The notes: generated by a model not told the origin, from the sequence alone. A stretch of 64,000 bases of DNA from CAXOVX01 sp964213345 (GCA_964213345.1 CAXOVX010000005.1:9813-73812); one strand, 5' to 3'. Shown: positions 1-9,722, counted from the first letter of the stretch. A program made the numbers and translations.

Positions 1-2
1 TT

Positions 3-1418
3 ATTGATTCAGGGGGAGATGACATTTACAAATTTGCTTCCTATGAGGTTATCTCTAAGTGCAATGGGGTACCCTTTGATAAAATGATTGTTGCAGGTAG
101 TATAGGGAAAAATACCATAGAAGATTCCAGCGGAAATAATAAGTTGTATTTTGGTATTAGTAACGATGATTATGGTGTGTTGAGTGAGACTTCTAGAGAA
201 AACATAGCGTTGTTGGATTCTCACCAGATAACTGGGGTAGCTTTAAGGACTTCTTACTCTTACCACTCATCTGGTGTAGTTTATGTATTGCTTATTGGCG
301 TTGATCAAGCGGCGCGGAAGTATATGCTTGTTCGTGATGGAGGCGACTTAATTGTTTTAAGGGATTCCTCCTTTATACAATCACAGGACGTAAATGAGCT
401 TGATGATTATGTAAGATTGAAAAATTTCAAGTGGGGTGACTTTGGGATTACAGAAAGTAGTGATGCTGATGTGTACATTGGTACAGAAGGAGATGATACT
501 ATTGATGTTGGTGCAGTTTGCAGAGATGATAATGCATGCATAATAATACCTCAAGGCGGCCACGATACCGTGCTGTGGGCAGCTGATAAGATGGCAAGCT
601 ATTTTAAAGATGTTGTAAAGGGCATTGGGAAATTCACTATACCTGCACTAGGTATAGCAAGTGGTACTGTCACGTTTATATGCGGTCAAGTGGTGGGGAT
701 CGCCGCAAAATGTCTTGCAATAAAGGCAAAGGAGGCAGGAGCGATAGAATGGGTTCAAGCCTTTGCTAGTAAATTAAAATTTTCTATTACTGGAGTGGGA
801 GGTAGGAGATTAGAGGATAATACGGAGAATTATGGGCGGTCTTTAAGCGATGAAAATACTACTGATGCTGTGAAAATTATAGGATTTGGACTGTTGGACT
901 CGATAGATCTGAGTAGCTTTTCTAATAAGACGAATATTACCACGAATATTACCACAAAAGATGGTGTAAGCAGGGTAAGCATAAGTGGATATGGAGCCTT
1001 CACAATTACACACTATGGTTACGATCCAATTCTAGGTTCCCCCATGGAACTAAATTTAAACAGTAGTGGGTATATTGGCACTGCAGTTAACGGAAGTTAT
1101 TTCTCCAGTGCATTCAAAGGGGAAGTAGCCAATACTGACGCAAATTGGTGGACGTTGGGAAAGATACTGGGTGTTGTTTCAGGGGGAGTGGGAGCATTAG
1201 TGATTGCAGGGTTAGGTGTATTCTTTGCTCATAAATATCATGTATGTTGTTTCAAAGTGGCGGTGGTGGCGGTAGTCGCAGCAACAACTGCACGTGCCGA
1301 AGGCAAAGTCATTTCGCATAATGATGTAGATGATGGCTCTTATATGCTGCATCATCAGTATGATGATCATCCCCTAGGGGATCATCAAAATCATGAAGAT
1401 GTGGGAGTGCATCATTAA
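3..1418 (+). CDS. C-terminal part of a large RTX-like membrane-anchored protein (5' end outside window)
   Basis: The reading frame is open from base 3, so this is the 3' end of a longer gene; the internal ATG at 84 is probably not the start. Glycine/aspartate turns resembling hemolysin-type (RTX) calcium-binding repeats are visible: SGGDDIYKF at the very start, GTEGDDTIDV near base 480 and GGHDTV near base 555. A hydrophobic stretch lies near bases 620-730. A second, clear membrane segment (ILGVVSGGVGALVIAGLGVF) lies at about 1160-1240 and is followed by a short Val/Ala-rich hydrophobic stretch. The last 39 residues carry 8 His and many Asp/Glu, which could bind metal. The family is not recognised; a surface or secreted adhesin- or toxin-like role is inference from the RTX-like turns only. 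Confidence 0.7.
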   Translation: MDSGGDDIYKFASYEVISKCNGVPFDKMIVAGSIGKNTIEDSSGNNKLYFGISNDDYGVLSETSRENIALLDSHQITGVALRTSYSYHSSGVVYVLLIGVDQAARKYMLVRDGGDLIVLRDSSFIQSQDVNELDDYVRLKNFKWGDFGITESSDADVYIGTEGDDTIDVGAVCRDDNACIIIPQGGHDTVLWAADKMASYFKDVVKGIGKFTIPALGIASGTVTFICGQVVGIAAKCLAIKAKEAGAIEWVQAFASKLKFSITGVGGRRLEDNTENYGRSLSDENTTDAVKIIGFGLLDSIDLSSFSNKTNITTNITTKDGVSRVSISGYGAFTITHYGYDPILGSPMELNLNSSGYIGTAVNGSYFSSAFKGEVANTDANWWTLGKILGVVSGGVGALVIAGLGVFFAHKYHVCCFKVAVVAVVAATTARAEGKVISHNDVDDGSYMLHHQYDDHPLGDHQNHEDVGVHH

Positions 1419-1441
1419 GTTATATCGTCGAGACAAATAGA

Positions 1442-1466
1442 GGGATGGGGTGGCACGCCCCTTCCC
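1442..1466 (+). terminator. possible terminator hairpin after the RTX-like gene
   Basis: An imperfect GC-rich hairpin pairs GGGATGGGG (1442-1450) with CCCCTTCCC (1458-1466), with one mismatch and a 7-base loop. It begins 24 bases after the stop codon. There is no strong T-run (only TTTT at 1482-1485), so it is a weak candidate. Confidence 0.35.
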
Positions 1467-2363
1467 TGTCCGGCGTAGGCTCCTTTTGCATAGGATCAAA
1501 TTTTAGCTGGTGTGCTTGGTACGTGTGGTGCGTTGATGTAGCATAGGCCTGGCTTTTCTATTTCGTTTTGTAAATTTTGTATTACTTTGTGTTTTCCATT
1601 ATTTGCACATTCTATCCTAATTTCACAAGTTATAAAGGAAAGAGGTAATCCTGCTAATGTATTAGTAATAGTGGTATAATCCACAAGCATGAGTGATATC
1701 CAATTTGCATGCGGCAAATATGCCGTCCTCATGGCCGAGGTGATTATGCGCATCGTATGTATGACCACTAACCCCCTCGGCTACTAAAGGCATAACTAAA
1801 AAATTATAATACTCGATATAAGATTAGTAGTCTGAAACGTTTCCTACAATCCTATATTTTTAGCTATAATCTTGAATCAAATATTCCATGCTTTACTCCA
1901 GCCAAACGCCTACTCTTCCGTATTAAGATAGGGTACGTTATTACAAATTTTATATTTTTGTATCGTGTCATTTAAATATCAACCCAACTCCCTCTCTTAC
2001 TTCTTCTTTAGCTATACAAGTGGTCTAATGAATAAATTTTAGGCAAAAACATACAAAATAGTTCCTGTGCTAATACTAATTTATGGATAACTCCAGCTCA
2101 CAATCTCTCCCCTACACTCAAAAAAACTGAAACCCCATCTTGCAACAGTTTCTTTCTGTATGCAATCACGATTCTACCACCTTTTTACCACTAGATTGCA
2201 AAGTAGTGAAATTTTATTTAATTCGATAAGTCTTAAAAAAGAAGTACTAGTTTAGTAAAAAAAAGTATAGTTAGAATGAAATGGAAAAAATAATGCTTAA
2301 TAAATACGGATTAATTGTATCGGGTCAAGTTATGCATAGGAGTCAAGTTTTTGGCATGGTAAT
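1467..2363. other. about 900 bp without a convincing gene
   Basis: No reading frame here has a recognisable product or ribosome binding site. At 1733-1785 the DNA resembles the His-tail coding end of the upstream gene (1336-1385), with a stop inside the tail, which suggests a decayed paralogue. A 7-bp inverted repeat (GCCGAGG / CCTCGGC) lies at about 1733-1780. The rest is AT-rich and featureless to the eye. Confidence 0.4.
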
Positions 2364-2966
2364 ATGAATAATTTACTTTATCAGCAAAAATCTTTAAAAA
2401 CACTGGAAGGTAAATTTTTGATAGCTTCCCCCCATTTAGATGATGCATATTTTGGGCGTTCTATTATCTATATTTGTGCTCATGATGAAAGTGGTGCTAT
2501 AGGTATAATTATTAATCAACAGATAGGAAATGTTGCACCGGAGGATTTACTTAAGAATTATACCCCTCCGCAGGTCCCAAAGTTAAATATAGGCAATAAA
2601 AAAATTCCCGTACTTTTTGGAGGCCCCATAAATACCGAGATAGTAGTTGCATTGAGTATTACAAAACAGCAAGAATTGTCGTTTACACGACATCAAAAAG
2701 TTAATTTACACGTAGACATGAGCCGATTTTTAAAAGAATTTGTGGCAGGTAAAACTAAACCATCAAAATTTATACTAGTCAGGGGAGTTAGTGCTTGGGA
2801 TAGTGCGCAATTAGAAGGCGAAATAGCAGAAAATAGTTGGTTTATAGTAAATCCTTCAATAGATTTGCTATTTTCTCAACGTATAAAACATAAATGGGAT
2901 TACATAATGAAAGAGTTAGGTATTTTGGATTTTAACTATTTAGTACATTACTCGGGAAGCGCATAG
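2364..2966 (+). CDS. yqgE: YqgE/AlgH family protein (UPF0301)
   Basis: This 200-residue product matches the YqgE/AlgH (DUF179) family in length and pattern. The N-terminal block GKFLIASPHLDDAYFGRSII is followed by GAIGIIINQ, then VLFGGPINTE, and later GVSAWDSAQLEGEIAENSWF, which are the family's most conserved blocks. The exact biochemical role of the family is unsettled; AlgH has been linked to transcriptional regulation in Pseudomonas. There is no signal peptide, so it is cytoplasmic. It stands alone on the plus strand, followed by tRNA-Ile. The start at 2364 is the first ATG and puts the conserved block at the usual distance. Confidence 0.92.
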   Translation: MNNLLYQQKSLKTLEGKFLIASPHLDDAYFGRSIIYICAHDESGAIGIIINQQIGNVAPEDLLKNYTPPQVPKLNIGNKKIPVLFGGPINTEIVVALSITKQQELSFTRHQKVNLHVDMSRFLKEFVAGKTKPSKFILVRGVSAWDSAQLEGEIAENSWFIVNPSIDLLFSQRIKHKWDYIMKELGILDFNYLVHYSGSA

Positions 2967-3193
2967 TTAATGCAACTTCATAAGCTCTTCTGGGTTGCAA
3001 AAAGCTGTTATGGAGTCTTTAATTGCTAAACTAGTGGTGGAAGTTGTATTATGAACTGAGTATTATTTTGCTAGACAATTTTGTATTTTTTATTTAGTCT
3101 GATCTCCCGTAGCGTTGGTGGTGTTTTTGTGCTGCTGATGTGGCTGTGGATAGGTTGAGTGTTGGAATAGTGTATGTCGTGATGTCTGAACTT

Positions 3194-3269
3194 GGGGCCT
3201 TAGTTCAGGGGTTAGAACGCACCGCTCATAACGGTGTTGTCGCAGGTTCAAATCCTGCAGGCCCCACCA
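3194..3269 (+). tRNA. tRNA-Ile(CAT), minor isoleucine tRNA
   Basis: A complete 76-nt cloverleaf can be folded. The acceptor is GGGGCCT/AGGCCCC, the anticodon stem is CACCG/CGGTG with loop CTCATAA (anticodon CAT at 3227-3229), and the T arm is GCAGG/CCTGC with loop TTCAAAT. CCA is encoded at 3267-3269. The body resembles the E. coli ileX type rather than tRNA-Met, so the anticodon C is expected to be changed to lysidine by TilS so that it reads AUA. The isotype call is by resemblance to known sequences. Confidence 0.9.
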
Positions 3270-3368
3270 TGTTGGTTTCTGGTATTGAGCTTACGTTAAG
3301 GTAGAGTTTTGCTTTGTTGTGTATTTGTAGTGATGGGCCATTCCTGGTTTTGTTATTAAATTTTCTCA

Positions 3369-4472
3369 ATGATTGTTATGCAGACGGATGCGGCAATTAC
3401 TATTAGCGTAGATGCAATGGGGGGATCGGGGGCTCCTAGGGTTGTTATTGAGGCTATACGAAATATAATTTATGAAAACAATAACATATCGTTCATTATC
3501 TTCGGAGATAGAGATGTTGTACCTGATTTACTCCAATCTTACGGTATCCCTGTGCAAAGATGCGATTTTGTACCCACACAAGCAGTGATATCGGATGATG
3601 AAAAGCCCGTAAGTGCTCTACGCAACGGCAAGCACTCTAGTATGCGTAAAGCGATAGAAGCAGTGCAACATAAAGTTGCACATGCATGTGTATCCGCCGG
3701 TAATACGGGAGCTTTAATGATAATGGCTAAAATGGTTTTAGGTAGCCTTTCACACATAAAGAGGCCGGCTATAGTGGGTAGTGTACCAAATGTACGTGGA
3801 CGAAGCATAATGCTCGATTTAGGTGCAAATACCGAATGTAACGAGACGATGTTGTTTCAGTTTGCATTAATGGGAGCTTGCTTTGCTAAAAGCATCTTGA
3901 AGTTAGAGAATCCCAGTATAGGGCTTTTAAATATAGGAATAGAAGAAGTAAAGGGCAGAGAAATAGAACAAAAAACATATAATTTATTAAAGGAGTCTGG
4001 GCTGAATTTTATGGGGTATCTGGAGGGACATGATATTACAGCAGGTAATGTAGATGTAATAGTCACAGATGGATTCACTGGTAATATAGCTTTGAAAGCG
4101 CTAGAAGGTACAACCCATGCCATATTTGAACTTTTTCGAAACGCATACCTGAATTCTGGGTTAGTTGCGAAATTAGGAGCACTATTACTAAAAAATAGCC
4201 TCAAAAAACAATTCGCGAAGGTGATGCCTGAAGTAAATAATGGTGCCATGTTTGGCGGCGTAAATGGCATAGTTGTAAAAAGTCACGGTAGCTCTAACGC
4301 AGTTGGTATGGCAAATGCAATAAAGGTAGCTGCAACACTTGCAAGACATGATATAAATAACTTAATTATACATGAGCTTAAATCGTTTGAAGCCAAAGGT
4401 ATTGGGCTAGATATAGTAAGTAAGATAAAGCATACTTCTGCAAAATTTTTGGGAATAAATTTAGATGGTTAA
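3369..4472 (+). CDS. plsX: phosphate acyltransferase PlsX
   Basis: The 367-residue product is a PlsX-family enzyme, which makes acyl-phosphate from acyl-ACP for phospholipid synthesis. The N-terminal signature ISVDAMGGSGAP is present, together with SAGNTGALM, MLDLGANTEC, LLNIGIEEVKG and VTDGFTGNIALKALEG, all typical of the family. It is a peripheral cytoplasmic enzyme. The stop overlaps the fabH start by 8 bases (ATGGTTAA), so the two are probably translationally coupled. The plsX-fabH pairing is the common bacterial arrangement. A second ATG nine bases in (3378) is an equally possible start; neither has a good Shine-Dalgarno sequence. Confidence 0.95.
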   Translation: MIVMQTDAAITISVDAMGGSGAPRVVIEAIRNIIYENNNISFIIFGDRDVVPDLLQSYGIPVQRCDFVPTQAVISDDEKPVSALRNGKHSSMRKAIEAVQHKVAHACVSAGNTGALMIMAKMVLGSLSHIKRPAIVGSVPNVRGRSIMLDLGANTECNETMLFQFALMGACFAKSILKLENPSIGLLNIGIEEVKGREIEQKTYNLLKESGLNFMGYLEGHDITAGNVDVIVTDGFTGNIALKALEGTTHAIFELFRNAYLNSGLVAKLGALLLKNSLKKQFAKVMPEVNNGAMFGGVNGIVVKSHGSSNAVGMANAIKVAATLARHDINNLIIHELKSFEAKGIGLDIVSKIKHTSAKFLGINLDG

Positions 4473-5427
4473 ATCGCTGATCATAGGTACAGGCTCATAC
4501 CTTCCAGTACATACGCTGTCCAATGATGATTTAGCTAAGACTGTGGATACAAATGATCAATGGATATATCAACGCACAGGTATAAAAAATCGGCACATAG
4601 CAGCTGAAACTGAATTAACCTCTGATTTGGCCACACATGCGCTAAATAATGCTATTATTAGTGCTGGAATTTCAGCAGATGATCTAGATGCAATTGTATT
4701 AGCCACAACAACACCCGACCTAATTTTCCCTGCTACTGGTGTAAAAGTACAGCACAATATAGGGATGAAGCATGGATTTGCGTTCGATGTGCAGGCTGTT
4801 TGTTCTGGGTTTATATATGCCTTGTATCTTGCCAATATCATGATTATATCAGGTAATGTAAAAAAAGTAGCGGTGGTGGGAGCAGAAATAATGTCTCGTA
4901 TTGTAAACTGGAAAGATCGTTCTACATGTGTGTTATTTGGCGATGGAGCTGGGGCTGTAATACTTTCTGCTGCTACTAATTTAGAGAGAAGAGGTATATT
5001 AGATGCAAAGTTGTACTCAGATGGTAGTTTGACAGATATATTAAAAGTAAATGGTGGTATTGCTAAAGGAAATTTAAATGCAAAAATAGAGATGAAAGGT
5101 GGAGAAGTTTTTAAACGTGCGGTGGAGAGGATGAGTGCAATGGTAGTAGATTTAGCGCATAGTCATGGGTACATTTTAGCAGATCTAGATTGGATACTGC
5201 CACACCAGGCTAGTAGCAGGATATTGGATGCTATGGCGGAAAAATTGAAGATACCACTGCGTAAAGTAATGTCTACAATATGCAATCACGCTAATACTGG
5301 TGCTGCCACCATTCCATTGACTTTGGATCATTATGTAAAAACGGGACAAGTGAAAGACGGCGATCTTATCGCTCTAACCGCTGTAGGCGGCGGATTAACC
5401 GCTGCTTGTGCTTTATTGAAGTTGTAA
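4465..5427 (+). CDS. fabH: 3-oxoacyl-[ACP] synthase III (KAS III)
   Basis: The 320-residue product is a FabH enzyme that condenses acetyl-CoA with malonyl-ACP to begin fatty acid synthesis. The catalytic Cys is in AVCSGFIYAL, the His in PHQASSRILDAM and the Asn in NHANTGAATIPL, so the Cys-His-Asn triad is intact. The N-terminal QWIYQRTGIKNR block and the C-terminal GGGLTAACALLKL end are typical, and the length is normal. It overlaps plsX by 8 bases. Downstream, the usual alphaproteobacterial neighbours give way at once to mobile-element debris. Confidence 0.96.
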   Translation: MVKSLIIGTGSYLPVHTLSNDDLAKTVDTNDQWIYQRTGIKNRHIAAETELTSDLATHALNNAIISAGISADDLDAIVLATTTPDLIFPATGVKVQHNIGMKHGFAFDVQAVCSGFIYALYLANIMIISGNVKKVAVVGAEIMSRIVNWKDRSTCVLFGDGAGAVILSAATNLERRGILDAKLYSDGSLTDILKVNGGIAKGNLNAKIEMKGGEVFKRAVERMSAMVVDLAHSHGYILADLDWILPHQASSRILDAMAEKLKIPLRKVMSTICNHANTGAATIPLTLDHYVKTGQVKDGDLIALTAVGGGLTAACALLKL

Positions 5428-5627
5428 CAGTGTAGTATCAAACCTAAATTATGGACAAGGAATTTTTTAGGTACACAATGAATATATCTATCTTGTAGAT
5501 TGTATGGGCGCTTGTATTATATGCCTTATCCACAATTTGGGCACACAACAACAATCAAGCCGACGGTCGAGCTTTGCATAATTTGTGTGTGCACTCTCCA
5601 AAAGTCCCTTGGTGTGCAAGGCTGTGA

Positions 5628-5768
5628 ATGTCATGTAAAAAATGTGGTTGTAGTCAAATGAAAAAGGATTGTAAACATATTTATATAATATGTTGGGGTT
5701 CTATTAGGGTAGCTAAGATGGGAAGGTCGGATATAGATTATTTTAATAAAAGGTTTAAAAATGATTGA
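5628..5768 (+). CDS. possible 46-residue Cys-rich small protein
   Basis: This short frame encodes MSCKKCGCSQMKKDCKHIY and continues for 46 residues. It has five Cys in all: four in the first 15 residues (C3, C6, C8, C15) and one more at C22, which could form a zinc- or metal-binding knuckle. An AAGG stands 8 bases before the ATG. Its stop overlaps the ATG of the following frameshifted gene by 8 bases, an arrangement typical of coupled genes. I do not recognise the family. The neighbour is broken, so this could be a remnant of the same lost module. Confidence 0.4.
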   Translation: MSCKKCGCSQMKKDCKHIYIICWGSIRVAKMGRSDIDYFNKRFKND

Positions 5769-6212
5769 AGATAAGGATTGGATCATTCCAGAATTATTAA
5801 TAAAGTTTAAGGTGCTGAAAGTAAGGCACGATCCTTGTGCCGAATCGACGTGGATCATTCAATATAAAAATTGCGAATCGTTTACGGCTGATGAAAAAGC
5901 TTTCGATACAATTGAAGTAGATGAGCAACTTGTAGATCAAGAAATAGAAGCACAAATTGATCTAAGTGTTGAGGAGATTTTACCAACAACAAAAAAAGAA
6001 AAAACTTATCACGTGGTGGAGGTTGGATTATTGTTACCGGTATTTATGAGGATATAATATTATCCGAGAGTAGCGGTGAAATTTATCATTACTATAAATT
6101 AAATTCAGTTTTTCCTTTAAAGATAACCGAAATACCGCCAGAAGCTAAGATTGGTGACTGGATAACTGTAGAGGGTGAGGCTACATTACGACTACCAAGA
6201 TACAAAAAATAG
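5761..6212 (+). pseudogene. frameshifted hypothetical gene
   Basis: The first frame runs from ATG 5761 through an acidic region (FDTIEVDEQLVDQEIEAQID) to a stop near 6057. A different plus frame then continues smoothly from about 6015 (GGGWIIVTGIYEDIILSES) to a TAG at 6210-6212 (KIGDWITVEGEATLRLP). Both halves look like real protein, so one indel near 6010-6020 probably broke a gene of about 150 residues. The family is not recognised; the C-terminal half could be a small beta-barrel, which is a guess. It overlaps the preceding small Cys-rich frame. Confidence 0.5.
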
Positions 6213-6238
6213 AGATGTAACAAAGGTGTCGTAATTGA

Positions 6239-6575
6239 CGCGCAGCTACAACCCCTCTGGACAAGCAAAGCAGTGTTGATGAAATGGCAAGGCAAGCTAT
6301 TACCCATGATAAGAAAGGTATATGTCAGAATCTGCAAGAAAGATTGAGCAAATTTGATGCTAGATGGAGTGATGAGCCAAGGAATAAGTACGGCAAAACT
6401 ATAGGTGAGTTGGGTAAAACATTGGATAAAGGCTATATCTACGGCAAAGCTATATTTAGTGCTTATACGCTTCTTGGAGAAGAAAAATTTGCTCAATATT
6501 TTCCACAAACCTATTTGCCAGATTAACGCTGGTATAGCAAGGGTTGTGCAAGATGTGAGAGATATTGTGCATCTG
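6239..6575 (+). pseudogene. fragment of an unknown gene, truncated by IS630
   Basis: An open frame without a convincing start encodes a hydrophilic, coding-like stretch (DKKGICQNLQERLSKFDARW, then KTLDKGYIYGKAIFSAYTLL). It hits a stop at about 6525, but the same protein seems to continue in another frame (INAGIARVVQDVRDIVHLA) up to about 6575, where IS630 transposase sequence begins. It is therefore both frameshifted and truncated at its 3' end by the insertion. I do not recognise the protein. Confidence 0.45.
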
Positions 6576-8290
6576 GCATATAGCAAGGATTTTAGAGAGA
6601 TAACACTTAAACGAATTGAAGATGGAGAAGTATAGAGAAGGGGTATGTAGGATGGTAGGCATTAGGAAGCGGTATTTTACTGGGAAAGCCTGAAGAAAGA
6701 AAATGGTGATGTAAGTTCCTAAAAAAAATGGCAATAAGCCAACTAAAGCAAATCATGAATAGTTGATGCAAATTATTATAGGAAATCCGAATTTGACACA
6801 GAAAGAAATAGGTGCGATGGTTGGAATGACTGCAACTGGCATATGTTGCGTCTTTCAAAGGGTAGGGGCTGTTTTCAAAAAAAAGAACGCTTTACAAAGA
6901 AGCAGACCCCGAGACAAAAGAAGAGTTTTTAGAGAAAATATCATCAATATCTCAAGATAATTTGGTATATATTGACGAAAGTGGAATACAGAAATATCTT
7001 TATAAAGAGCGTGGATATGCGAAAAAAGGGCAAGGAATATACGATTTTATCTCAGGTAGAATATTCGAAGGAGAACTTTATAGCTAGATTATAGCAGCAA
7101 TGTACTACAAACCCAACTATGGATTAGAACAGAAAAAGAGATAGAAGGTTTGGAAGATTTGAGGTATGCACAAAGAGAAGATAGAATATGTACTAGAGCA
7201 TTCCAAACGGGGCAATGTCTGGTATGTTCAAGCTCGAATTGGCCCTTGAGTACTGCAAAAACAGTTTCTACGATTGAGTGCTTTCGAAGTAAAGTTTTTT
7301 CAAAAAGGGTATTAGCACATTTTTCATGCCCTTTTTTATCCCCGTAACTAATTTAAGTCCTCTACTGTATAATTCTTCAAAGAGCTTCTTTTTTATGTAC
7401 CCTGTATCCACAAACAACAAGCCAGTTAGACGTTTTGTGATGGATGAAACTGGCACTCTACCCAACATTGCCAGGCGTCAATTTAATACCTTGAATCTCG
7501 CCTATTTCATTAATCACAACGTGTAATTTTAATCCAAGAAACCAGCCCTTACTGGGTTTATCTAGCTTTGCACAATATTTCGCGTAATTCTTTTCGGATG
7601 ACAAATGGCTATGGATGTTGAATCTATGTAGGATAGCACACTGTTTTTCGCCTGATTACAATACCATTCAAGTATTCTTCTTCTTTTTAGTGTTAAAAAT
7701 CTCTCATATGAAGGCAAAGTAGAAAAATCTATTTGAAGTTTCTACATGGAGATTGTTGCTAAAGCAGCTCAATTGTCATAACCTCAGATAGCCATATCTC
7801 TAGCGTTCTAGTCGGATTTCGATGCTCTTCGTCTGCTAACAATTTGTTCTTTAGCCATGCATCTATCGCTTTACAAAAATCGTCAACAAAAATGAATAGT
7901 TCTGATTTTTGTTGATGATTAATATCTCTTTTCATGCAGATACCTTATGTTGTCGTATCTTGTAAAAATCTTACATAAAATATCCAAAATATCCGCTGCC
8001 TCAACTCAATGGCATATCTTACCTCCCTCTAATCCATAGTTGAGGTTATAAGGAAACTTGCGATACAAAGTTTATTTTCGTCTGATGCCTGCTTTAAAAC
8101 CTGATCAGACGGTCACCATGGATAATGCTAGCTTCCATAAATCACAAAATACAAGAAAAATGATAGAAGAGGCAAAATATCATCCGTTATCTTTACCTCC
8201 TTATTCATCAGATTAAAATCCAATCGAGAAATTTTGGGCCAATTTGGAGGCGTCAGTAGGTAAAATATTGAAAAAATACTCTTCTTTCTT
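6573..8290 (+). mobile_element. IS630-family element A, copy 1, broken and interrupted
   Basis: The transposase N-terminus (YSKDFREITLKRIEDGE) begins near 6575. A helix-turn-helix part (NLTQKEIGAMVGM) follows near 6790, then a DDE-domain block (SISQDNLVYIDESGIQKYL) near 6940-7000. An IS982-type element is inserted at 7110-8047. The transposase C-terminus resumes from about 8081 (PDQTVTMDNASFHKSQNT) to the decayed motif SPxNPIExF near 8210-8235. There are frameshifts throughout, so no active transposase is possible. The same sequence occurs inverted near 41.3-41.7 kb and again near 62.1-62.6 kb. Confidence 0.8.
7110..8047 (-). mobile_element. IS982-family element B, copy 1, inserted in IS630 (transposase decayed)
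   Basis: Terminal inverted repeats are visible: the right end (8028-8047, read inverted) is AACCTCAACTATGGATTAGA and the left end (7110-7128) is the same with one base missing. The minus-strand transposase starts at about 7935 (MKRDINHQQKSELFIFVDDF, a typical IS982 N-terminus with FVDDFCKA) and runs to about 7180 (FAVLKGQFELEHTRH). Several frameshifts and stops break it, and the TPGN region carries a deletion. The copy of the host IS630 at 41 kb lacks this insertion, which proves the insertion boundary at least approximately. Confidence 0.75.
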
Positions 8291-8364
8291 TAGCAGATGC
8301 TGCGGACACTGCATTCAAAACCCAACCCATTTTCATTTTACTATATAATATCAAACGGACCATG

Positions 8365-8620
8365 AGGTGAAAAAAGCATTTTCTACGGATTAAATCTAGA
8401 GTGCCATAATCTCTGGAATCACTCGCATTTGCCAAATATAGTTTCGATAATGGTGCGTTTATAGAGCAAAAACTTATCTTGCAAGAGTAATAATTTATTT
8501 TTCCCATACGCGCCCATTTACCATACTCAATATGGGTTTTCTGCATCTACATTACCAGGGGTAATGTTCGTAGAAACAAGTTCGTTTTTGTCATCAAAAA
8601 TTTACACTGTGTGTAATTTT
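8365..8620 (-). mobile_element. IS982-family element A fragment
   Basis: On the minus strand this stretch resembles the 3' half of the IS982-A transposase: the KNKLLLLQDKFLLYKRTIIE region, then FGKLKQFQRLWHS, in decayed form. It also contains the ITPGNV block near 8560. It joins directly onto IS630-A on the left and onto another IS982-A copy on the right. The same junctions occur inverted near 40.94-41.2 kb. Confidence 0.65.
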
Positions 8621-8630
8621 TTTATTACTT

Positions 8631-9543
8631 AACACGAAGTAAGGCTAAGGAATGGATAATATAATTGCAATAAGATGGAGATATGATATCTGTTTAAAGA
8701 AGCCGATAAAGGGTAACAAAGAGGAAACATATGGAAATAGATTTTACAGGAATATATTGTTATGTTGATGATTTTTGCAAAGGATTTATAGTTTAGTTGG
8801 AAATACATTTATAAAAGGCAAGGACAAGGAAAGGAAAGGGGAGTGGGAAGTGCAATATGATCCTTAGTGAGATAGTGACTATAACTAAACTTACTCTATT
8901 AGGCTACCAAGAAAGTGAGTTTAGTTGTTTTATGTGTATGTAAAACACCGAAGAGATTTCGAAAATTTATTGTTGTATGATAGGTTTGTAGCCGTATTGA
9001 AGCGTATTTTGCCTATATTATGTTGCTTATTACAATGTATTACTGGAGAAGTTACTGGTATCCAATTTGTGGACTCTACACCACTTGAGATGTGCAAGGC
9101 TCACGTGGCACTAGACATAAGGTTTTTCGTGGAATTGCCGCAAAAAGTAGAACAAGCACCGGTTGGTTTTATGGCCTGAAATTACACACAATTTTCAATG
9201 ATAAAAGCGAATTTGTTTCTATCAGAATTACACCTGGTAATGTTGACGACAGAAAGCCTGTCTTGACCATGGCAATAGGCTTATGGGGGAAATTATTTGG
9301 CTATAAAGGATATAATCTCAGAAGAATTAGCAACACATATATTGAATCAAGATTCGTTGCTCATTACGAGGCTTAAGAAGATCATGAAAAATAAATTATT
9401 ACTCCTACAAAATAAGTTTTTGCTATATAAACGCAGTATTGTTAAAACTATTTTCGGCAAACTCAAGCAATTTCACAGACTATGGCACTCTACGTTCACA
9501 TCCGTAGAAAATGCTTCCTGTAATCTTATCCATACTTCGGGTT
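8631..9543 (+). mobile_element. IS982-family element A, copy 1 (transposase frameshifted)
   Basis: The left terminal repeat AACACGAAGTAAGG (8631-8644) matches the inverted right end CCATACTTCGGGTT (9530-9543). The transposase begins with MEIDFTGIYCYVDDFCKGFI near 8730 and is broken into at least four frames. Recognisable blocks are FVDSTPLEMC near 9065, STGWFYGLKLHTIFNDKSEF near 9155, ITPGNVDDRKP near 9225, GLWGKLFGYKGY near 9280 and IVKTIFGKLKQF near 9440. About 75 bases next to the right end are missing compared with the copy at 39.96 kb. Confidence 0.8.
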
Positions 9544-9603
9544 TTACATTATCCTATACCTGTATTCACCTTGCAACAGTTCCATATTCGTAATAATGCT
9601 CAA

Positions 9604-9690
9604 AACAATAAAACTCACTCTCTTGATAGCCTAATATCATTATTTCACTAAAATCATATTTCCCTCCCTACTTCTAGTGACATCTACGTC
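9604..9690 (-). mobile_element. short IS982-A remnant
   Basis: These bases resemble the stretch at 40640-40735 inside another IS982-A copy (AAACTCACTCTCTTGATAGC compared with AAACTTACTCTCTTGGTAGC). This is a decayed fragment with no coding capacity, lying just downstream of the S9-like gene. Confidence 0.5.
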
Positions 9691-9722
9691 ATTGACTATA
9701 GTAGCGGATTCTGCAAGAGATC

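Noticed and set aside
1496..1768. 90-codon minus-strand frame
   Set aside because: No recognisable product, no ribosome binding site, and overlapping what looks like decayed sequence on the plus strand.
8253..8546. 97-codon frame present identically at 41018-41311
   Set aside because: Identity looks impressive but reflects duplication of an IS mosaic; the translated frame is partly antisense to the IS630 and partly a frameshifted IS982 transposase.
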